From Phoronis ovalis (lineage: Eukaryota; Phoronida; Phoronidae): a stretch of 10,737 nucleotides of DNA. The DNA lies in contig JAOXYB010060513.1 in the NCBI GenBank assembly GCA_028565635.1, positions 1-10,737 of the forward strand, given 5' to 3'. Position numbers and translations under genes: made by a program. The notes beneath the pieces are model-generated. The model was not told the origin of the DNA. It saw only the letters and a list, made by a program, of their open reading frames with translations, and ran no database searches. Position 1 is the stretch's first letter. Each line of letters starts with the position of its first letter. Shown piece after piece: positions 1 to 5,861 of the stretch.

Positions 1-835
1 GATGCATCATTCAAACCTTTTCTAACAAGGGGGTGCAGCTAAAATGAAATTTTGACCATTTGGCCCTTAGACTAATACTTGTCATGACTGCTATTATATG
101 ATTTATAGAATCGTACGTACACATTCCTTTAATTTGTCAGTGTAGTGCACAGCGTTCCTGCAATTAGTTTAATAATAATAATCTGTATGATCAACTAGAA
201 AATAAATGTATTCATGCACTACTGATAATAGAATTAAATGTGAAAATTTATTTTCAATTTTTTACATAATGTGACCGTATAGAAACTATGCGGATAGGAA
301 TATTCGAAAAAGATACATTTTGCATTCTTAAAAGCCTGTTGTGCTACTTTAAAAGTGAAATTTTAAAAAAAAGTAAACTATTTCAATATGTAACTCGCTG
401 GAGATGTAATAAAAAGTATAAACGCAGATTTATCGATAGACCGGGAATTTATGACTTTTGTACAATATGGAGCTTCCTGTCAATTAATACTACAAGTCAT
501 GTTTTATGGAATTTATATTATTTTATTCTATTACAGCCGATTAAGATTTGCTCTTTGCTTTTCTTATCAGTATTAATCAAATTATACATTGAAAATGAAT
601 AATTTTTCCCTTTTTATGAATTTATTATTGATTTTTCGTCTACGTTGGTTTATGCAACTAAATCTATTTGTGCTCTAGATAGATTTTTCATAGATTCCAA
701 ATAATTATTCAAAATTAGTTTTTGGTACTTGCTCTCAAATTTTCTTTTTTTATCTAACTTTTCATAAAGAGTTTATAATTAACATTCAGTCATAATAAAA
801 AATATCAATATGCATTTAGAAATATATGTATAAAC
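1..835. other. AT-rich sequence without a supported gene
   Basis: Nothing coding is convincing here. The frame open from 288 to 602 has no domain, signal peptide or good splice sites, and its composition matches the AT-rich surroundings. A short (TAA)n run lies near 168-180. The sequence could be 5' flank or first-intron sequence of gene A. Confidence 0.5.
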
Positions 836-941
836 ATGGCCACCGAGTCCACAGAGACAGTAGACCCCGGCGCCACAACAATCCGGGGCATTTTGAAAGT
901 ATTTCTAATCCTCGGACATATCATGGCCCACAAGGAGACCA
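836..941 (+). other. Weak candidate for the missing first exon of gene A
   Basis: ATG 836 lies in a good initiation context (AAACATGG). Reading on gives 35 codons plus one base before a GT at 942, which is phase 1, exactly the phase needed by the acceptor at 2058 and exactly the length of gene B exon 1. The peptide has a hydrophobic stretch (ILKVFLILGHIMA) that could act as a signal sequence. Against it: the donor GTGTTT is poor, the N-terminus is long and acidic, and the frame stays open to a stop at 1025-1027. The reverse strand is also open across 805-999. The stretch is more GC-rich than its surroundings, so it could instead be an exon fragment or repeat of unrelated origin. Confidence 0.2.
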
Positions 942-1259
942 GTGTTTTTGAACACTCCCCTATCCTGTCCCAAACAAATGCAACGCTCTTCTTAAACATT
1001 ATATCTCAGTGTAGGTCTGTAGGATAAGACTTTTAATATTATAAACTTCCACGCATTTGCTAGTAATTTTACAAAGAATTAACCTAACCAAAGACACGCT
1101 GACTCAGAGGTTACGATTGTTCAGATTAACAAAAATTACCAATCAGTACCGATCACCATAATATCCCATCTGCATGGCTGGTTATTTCAAAGCGCTGTAC
1201 CTGCGGTGTTAATGCGAATCATGGGGTCATTGCAATTGGTTCGAATTCTGTCGACGGCA

Positions 1260-1580
1260 AAAAAAAAATAGATGGAAGAATGGAAGGAAGAGGTATTGCG
1301 TATGAGGATGATGATGACAAGATGTTTAGAGATGCTACGTAGATTGCAGACGACAGACGATGATCGGCTGTATGATTGCGTTTGCCTAGATAGATGGATG
1401 AGGAATGCGAAATGTTGATATGGCAAAAAAACTGGAAAGAGTCGATGGGTCGATTACGGATAACTGGATGGCTGGATTACTGAAAAACAGTATGCAGTTG
1501 AATGACGTATAGTCTACACGGGGTATGGAGGATATCTTCGAACGATGATAAGATATCTTGATCGATGGCATATGATAGCG
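1260..1580. repeat. Degenerate GATG/GATA-rich simple repeat
   Basis: The stretch is unusually rich in GATG, GATA and GGATG words on the + strand, for example GATGATGATGACA near 1308 and TAGATAGATGGATG near 1387. It begins just after a run of ten A (about 1259-1268). The purine-rich bias keeps frames open on both strands (for example 1272-1415 + and 1386-1586 -), so those frames are best explained by the repeat rather than by genes. It looks like an old, decayed tetranucleotide array. Confidence 0.45.
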
Positions 1581-1586
1581 GATCAA

Positions 1587-2057
1587 GTATTAAAACATGT
1601 CGCTGTACCAAAGCAGATTTGGCTGTTTAAAACATCTATTTATTTTCTTTACCTACTCAATTAAATTAAGTTATTTGAGATATGTGTAGGTGTGCTTGTT
1701 TTTTAGTACTAAATCTTTCTAATTTAACATATAAAACAATTATAGACATCAGTATTTTGACAATTCTTATGATTTATTTGACAAAAATTGAATGCATTTT
1801 GTCAGCGAAAATGTTTTCTTTGCTAAATTCACACCAGATGAATTTTGATAATTCATTTCCAGAAGTTCAGTTACCAATGTTCCATGAAATGTTGGCGATT
1901 GGTTATCCTAACTAGCTAAATATTTATCCAAAAAATAAAATACTAAGAAATGTCTATTACTCTATGTGCACCAATACATCTAAATAAAATATCTAAATGC
2001 ACTATGAATTTTATTTCGCACAGGCACACTTTATCAGAAGTGTACTGTTTGTTTCAG
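1587..2057. other. AT-rich sequence upstream of gene A exon 2, no gene seen
   Basis: Probably intron sequence of gene A, since the acceptor at 2056-2057 needs an upstream exon. Two open frames (1682-1915 and 1950-2228) lack usable phase-1 donors; the second overlaps exon 2 in another frame. Nothing else is recognised. Confidence 0.45.
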
Positions 2058-2199
2058 AACCAGTTAAATGCTATAAAGACCAAGCTTTGGGTGAAAGGGG
2101 ATTCAATATATACTACTGCAATGATGCATCGAAACCAGATTGTTGTCAGGAAGCTGATGAGTCATTTACCTGTTGTGAGCCGCAGACGCACAGAGATTT
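2058..2199 (+). CDS. Gene A exon encoding the six-cysteine extracellular domain
   Basis: The exon is flanked by acceptor TTTGTTTCAG (AG at 2056-2057) and a strong donor GTAAGT at 2200-2205. It starts with the last two bases of a split codon (phase 1) and ends with two bases of the next (phase 2). It encodes all six ectodomain cysteines, spaced C-x15-C-x7-CC-x8-CC, with Tyr and Gly/Phe residues between the first two, as in Shisa-type domains. The frame is open well upstream of the acceptor, from 1997, but the T-rich tract and AG, and the match in phase to gene B exon 2, favour the acceptor as the true boundary. Confidence 0.82.
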
Positions 2200-3753
2200 G
2201 TAAGTATCAGGGGAATGTTGGGATGTAATGATGTTACAATACTGTGCATGTAACTCTCGTATCAATCTAATATCTTTGTTGCATGCCAAAGCCCGTTCCT
2301 GATTAAATTAAACCAGATCACATGGTAGAACACAAATACTACTGCTTGTTACTAGTCAAATGTACTTCTAACTCTACTTAATTGTAACATACCCAGTCTC
2401 TTAACATCTCATTCTGTGCAGATAAGTGTCTTCTCATCGAAGCTTGATGTCAAATTCACTAACAGACTCTTTATTATCATGATCGTATGATGTCATTGAC
2501 TACATTTTATGGTGTTCTCTATGGGCTACTGGCTATGCTATGATATAACAAAGCCACCAGGAGTAAAATTATTAATTCTAGAACCGTATGTTTGGTAGTT
2601 TTGTAAATTTAATTATAAAAATATTATTCTATCCATTTTCGGTATTATAATACAAATTACAATAATTATGTATACCGAGGCATTGATTTTCCATTATTTC
2701 AGAATTGTTCAACTACAGCTTTGGGGCAGCATATTTGGAATTTTATTTGCAGTTTTCATTGGTGTTTGTTGCTACCGAAATGAAAGTCATATTTGTGAAG
2801 GAAAACCTCTGAATGCAAGACTACAAGACTTCTGTTCTTGTATTAAAAAGTAAGTTTTCGTCAGACTTTAGACTTTAGTCGAATAAGCCTCAATGCACTA
2901 CTAGTGTTTAAATGAATAAATCTCCCAAAGCAATTATATAATGCACCTACTTTTTTACCACTATGTTTTGTTCAGTAAAGAAAACGTCTTCTGGTGGTAA
3001 AATGTGTAGCTGTCGTCAGATTCCTTGGCTTGTTTTGAATCTTTCAAACTAAGAAAGACATTTTTCGAAGAGTCGTAAAACAATCGTAATGACTTTTAAA
3101 TACTGACTTTTTAGGCCGAGGTTTCAGCGTTTCCCAACACCGGGTATCCTCGCTGTAATGTATGTTCATATAGCTATACTTCTTGACGCAGAAGAAGTAA
3201 TTGACATCGCATGTATGCCAGGAAACATCCTAGTAGAATTTTATTTCAGAATCCTTTGTCAGAGTAGAATTTAAAATAAGTTTGTTTGTCATAGCCAGAT
3301 CGAACCGAAACAAGTATTCCTGCGCAAGATATACCTATATTATGTTTAAGAAACATTTCCCTGTGATATGATGACATCTGAATGCATATATGTTCAAGAT
3401 TATGCCTATTGCATATATTAAAGTTCTTTTAATGCTTATATAAGACAATTATTTTAAAAAATAATAAAGACTTTTTTTGTAGAAAGTCAACAAATGATAA
3501 TAAAGAAATCGTCATGGAAAGGAAAAACACAACAAAATATCATCCACGAAGAATTAATTCTATTTCTTCTGGTAAAAATAACTCATTTTCGTCAACAGAA
3601 AAAATTATAAATTTTGAAAGAGATCAGGCTATTACGTCTTTAGCAGCAAGGATTGCCCTGTCTTCAAATGAAATGAAAATGAATGGAAAACAGTACAAAT
3701 GTCCCATATGTCATGGACCTAGTCCTTGTTGTCAACAAATAACGAAATCATGA
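2058..3753 (+). CDS. Gene A: Shisa-like (STMC6-type) single-pass membrane protein, 5' exon missing
   Basis: Three exons (2058-2199, 2703-2849, 3483-3753) join in frame to 186 residues ending at TGA 3751-3753. The upstream intron is phase 1 and the next two are phase 2. Counting from the first residue, completed by the preceding exon, cysteines 5, 21, 29-30 and 39-40 form a C..C..CC..CC domain. A transmembrane helix spans about 54-71 and a cytoplasmic tail follows. This order matches the Shisa/CYYR1/WBP1-like six-cysteine transmembrane superfamily, whose known members act as membrane adaptors in trafficking or receptor regulation. The family call rests on cysteine pattern and topology, not a database match; a nematode-type CX domain is an alternative. 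The tail is basic and Ser/Asn-rich and ends with a Cys cluster (170, 173, 179, 180). No PPxY motif is present. The signal-peptide exon is upstream, either outside the window or the weak candidate at 836-941. Gene B downstream is its probable paralogue. Confidence 0.8.
2200..2702 (+). other. Gene A intron between ectodomain and transmembrane exons
   Basis: This 503-bp phase-2 intron runs from GTAAGTATC to ATTATTTCAG. It sits at the same place and phase as gene B intron 2. No internal feature was seen. Confidence 0.75.
2703..2849 (+). CDS. Gene A exon encoding the transmembrane helix
   Basis: Acceptor ATTATTTCAG (AG 2701-2702) and donor GTAAGT at 2850 bound this exon, which is in phase 2 at both ends. 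It encodes a hydrophobic run with Trp at its outer edge (core WGSIFGILFAVFIGVCC), followed by a juxtamembrane segment with cysteines at positions 70, 71, 79, 92 and 94 of the partial protein, including a C-S-C-I-K-K motif. Cysteines beside the inner leaflet could be S-palmitoylated; this is inference. Confidence 0.85.
2850..3482 (+). other. Gene A intron before the tail exon
   Basis: This 633-bp phase-2 intron runs from GTAAGT to a T-rich TTGTAG. It matches gene B intron 3 in place and phase. No internal feature was seen. Confidence 0.75.
3483..3753 (+). CDS. Gene A last exon, cytoplasmic tail with C-terminal Cys cluster
   Basis: The exon starts after a T-rich tract and AG at 3481-3482 and runs open for 89 codons to TGA 3751-3753. 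Phase 2 entry restores a Lys codon with the previous exon. The product is polar, rich in Lys, Asn and Ser, and has a helical-looking stretch before the end. It finishes with CPICHGPSPCC followed by six or so residues, a CxxC-x5-CC cluster that resembles a small metal-binding knuckle. The tail has no recognisable similarity to that of gene B. An internal Met at 3514 is not the start, because the frame continues upstream to the splice acceptor. Confidence 0.83.
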
Positions 3754-4078
3754 GAGAATGTCCTTTGCTTGTTTCGTTACTGTTATGTAATGATCTAACT
3801 ATAAGTAGTCATATTTGATTTTGTATTGACGTAACCTAAAAAAGTCAAGAAGTTAATATATAACATGAGAAAATCTCAAAGATTAACAAAAAGAGGAATA
3901 TGATACCAGCGCAGTACATTTCTTTCGTAGTGGAAAACAAACTTTTTCACTGTTTACTTACCTGTGGCTTGTTACGCCCTCTGTTGCTGGATTTCGATGC
4001 ATAATCGCCAGGGAATTGACCGTATACTAGGTGCTCCACCCGGGCTCCACCCAACCTTTAAAACCCTTACCAGCTTTC

Positions 4079-4124
4079 GGAAAAAAACTTCAAAAAGCAT
4101 TCCCCTTTTCGAAGTTTTTTTGTC
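4079..4124. repeat. Imperfect inverted repeat (A/T-rich hairpin)
   Basis: Left arm GGAAAAAAACTTCAAAAAG (4079-4097) pairs with the right arm at about 4105-4124 with one mismatch and one bulge, leaving a loop of about seven bases. Nearby CTTTCGGAAA words recur at about 4074 and 4142. No terminal repeats or target-site duplication could be assigned. Confidence 0.5.
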
Positions 4125-4263
4125 CCTGAGGACACAACCCTTTTCGGAAAGTACTGAGATGAAAACTTTACTTCAAGTTTTTATTTTTACTTTTATTCAG
4201 AATTTTGAACGCTGAGAACACTGAGAGAACGCCAATAACCATACCCCTCTCGCGCCGGGATTG

Positions 4264-4291
4264 AGCTATACTATACTATACTATACTATAC
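4264..4291. repeat. CTATA pentanucleotide microsatellite
   Basis: Five consecutive near-perfect CTATA units run from about 4266. It is a short tandem repeat with no evident function. Confidence 0.8.
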
Positions 4292-4474
4292 GAACCAGAA
4301 AGAAACTAGCTATTATAATAATCACATGAAAATGTCTGAATGCAGTGCTTTAATTGTATATCACCTGGGAGGCCCTGCAGTAGTGTTCGTGGTGTATTAA
4401 TTAAGGCTATTAATATGCACCTTTTCTCCTTTTTGTTCCCTTTTTCATCATTTTTACGTAACAAATGGGCAGAG

Positions 4475-4480
4475 AATAAA
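4475..4480 (+). promoter_or_regulatory. Possible poly(A) signal of gene A
   Basis: This AATAAA lies about 720 nt past the gene A stop and is followed by a T-rich run at 4491-4499. No nearer AATAAA or ATTAAA was found after the stop. The sequence is AT-rich, so the motif could occur by chance. Confidence 0.2.
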
Positions 4481-5146
4481 AAATGACGGGATTTTTTTTC
4501 AGCAGGGGAAGCCTGTACAGTACTGGGTCCATTTTCTCACCAGCAGGTTGCTTACAATATATGCTATAGCAAAAATATTTAGTGGCCACGCCTGCACGAA
4601 AAAGCAAGTGGAGACTGGAGACAATTATGTTGATTTGTGACCGTAAAGTTTTTTCATCGGAATGTCAGGCAGGATATTATAAAAAATATGTATTACCCTT
4701 GAAGATGGAAAAATTACTTGTTTATTTATGCCATCTAGTGACAATGTACATGTACATGTACACCGTGTGGGTCTGAGCAGCAGCTTTCCAGCTGACAGTG
4801 GAGATTATTCCCGGAAGTATATTTCAGCAGACTATACACATTATCTGAGCTGTGTCTAATAAATATCAGCTAAGTCCGCAAGGCCTGGGTCTAGGAGCTG
4901 TCTTCTCGCGAGGAGATTCAAGTCGGTGATAACTACGTACATTCTCGCTGAAACTGATGAGGTGTTTCCAAAACCAACATGTTTTCATTGTTGCTCGTGG
5001 TTCCTTCACAGAACATCCACTTGTTGTTTTGTAAAAAAATATTGAAATGTGCTTGCTACCACGTGTCTCTTTTTCATCAAAAGTTACCTTACTAAAGAAA
5101 ACCCAAACATTTCGTAGATATAACTTTTGTTATTTTTAACCAATGT

Positions 5147-5154
5147 TATAAATA
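5147..5154 (+). promoter_or_regulatory. TATA-like motif, copy 1 (upstream of gene B)
   Basis: TATAAATAAGGAAT begins here, with CCAAT a few bases before it at 5140-5144. The same motif recurs 77 bp downstream. It lies about 600 bp from the gene B start codon, so it would need a long or spliced 5' UTR. The possible acceptor at 5712-5713 would allow that. Confidence 0.2.
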
Positions 5155-5223
5155 AGGAATATAATTAATACCTTATAATAAAAATGTTTTTACATCAATA
5201 TCAATGAATCTGATTCTCTTCTA

Positions 5224-5231
5224 TATAAATA
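5224..5231 (+). promoter_or_regulatory. TATA-like motif, copy 2 (upstream of gene B)
   Basis: Second copy of TATAAATAAGGAAT, about 530 bp before ATG 5756. The wording is identical to copy 1 over 14 bases in an AT-rich background. Promoter activity is only a suggestion. Confidence 0.2.
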
Positions 5232-5720
5232 AGGAATTTCCGTTAACTGATCTTTTCATTGTTTAAAGTACAAAATAATGTATATCTTGACTTATTTGAA
5301 GTTGTGTCTCGCATTAATGTTTCTTGTTAATTTCTGAACTAGCCGCCTGTGTCTGCTCATGCGTTGTAAAATGTTACTGGTGAATTCAAGAACTCAGAAA
5401 GAGGAATTATAGACTTGTATGCCACATTTAACAATTACTATCACATTTATAAATGAGTTTGTTACTAAATGTATATTCTATAGATTTTCGCAGAAAAAGC
5501 AAACATTTGGAGTATATGATTAATACAGGAACTTTATGTAGTTCTATGGAAATATTGATCCAGATATGGTGCCATTTACCAATAGAAAGTACACTTTACT
5601 TAGGTCACCTTAGTCAATCTTTAATTGATGCATAATTTTCTGAATCGACTTTTAAAATAGAAGCGAAAGCATAAAACTTGTGTGATACAAGTTAATAGTA
5701 TTATTGGTTTTAGTCGAGCG

Positions 5721-5753
5721 ATGTTACAGTTGTTGAGATCGGCGTTCAAGTAG
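5721..5753 (+). promoter_or_regulatory. Short upstream ORF before gene B
   Basis: ATG 5721 opens a 10-codon frame ending at TAG 5751-5753, two bases before the gene B ATG and in another frame. If the transcript includes it, ribosomes would meet this frame first and would have to reinitiate or scan past it, which usually lowers expression. Whether the transcript covers 5721 is not shown. Confidence 0.3.
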
Positions 5754-5755
5754 AA

Positions 5756-5861
5756 ATGGTCCGATTTGGTAAAGGTGCAGGGAACTTATTACTTATCACG
5801 TCTGCTGCTATAATATTATCGAACTGGAGTCACGCACAGACCGAGGTACAGACAACACAAG
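5756..5861 (+). CDS. Gene B exon 1, signal peptide
   Basis: The 35 codons plus one base encode a short basic N-terminus (Arg3, Lys6), a hydrophobic core (about residues 10-21) and a small-residue cleavage site SHA|QT, followed by a Gln/Thr-rich linker. The donor is GTTAGT at 5862. The exon ends in phase 1, and its last G joins AC of exon 2 to give Asp36. The T-rich tract and AG at 5712-5713 could be the acceptor of an upstream non-coding exon, so the transcription start may not lie just upstream. Confidence 0.88.

Larger units (their letters stand above)
3754..5755. other. Intergenic region between gene A and gene B
   Basis: About 2 kb with no convincing exon. It should hold the 3' UTR of gene A and the promoter of gene B. 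Visible items are an imperfect hairpin (4079-4124), a CTATA microsatellite (about 4264-4291), an AATAAA at 4475-4480, an alternating TGTACA run (about 4745-4761) and two copies of a TATAAATAAGGAAT motif (5147 and 5224). The stretch around 3960-4260 is less AT-rich and looks repeat-derived. Open frames here are short and featureless. Confidence 0.5.

Noticed and set aside
288-602. 104-codon open frame, + strand
   Set aside because: AT-rich, no domain, no signal peptide, no splice context; composition equals the background.
593-688. Short hydrophobic frame from ATG 595 as signal exon of gene A
   Set aside because: Only very poor phase-1 donors are available and no signal cleavage site is seen.
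1187-1586. Overlapping reverse-strand open frames
   Set aside because: They follow the purine bias of the GATG-type repeat and encode Ser/Ile-rich low-complexity peptides.
3962-4052. Reverse-strand open stretch ending at a perfect CAG|GTAAGT donor
   Set aside because: Only about 30 codons before an in-frame stop, with no acceptor or partner exon found; kept only as a note in the foldback finding.
4950-4975. CTGATGAG, the first core box of a hammerhead ribozyme
   Set aside because: The required GAAA box after a stem II and the cleavage-site stem are not found at proper spacing.
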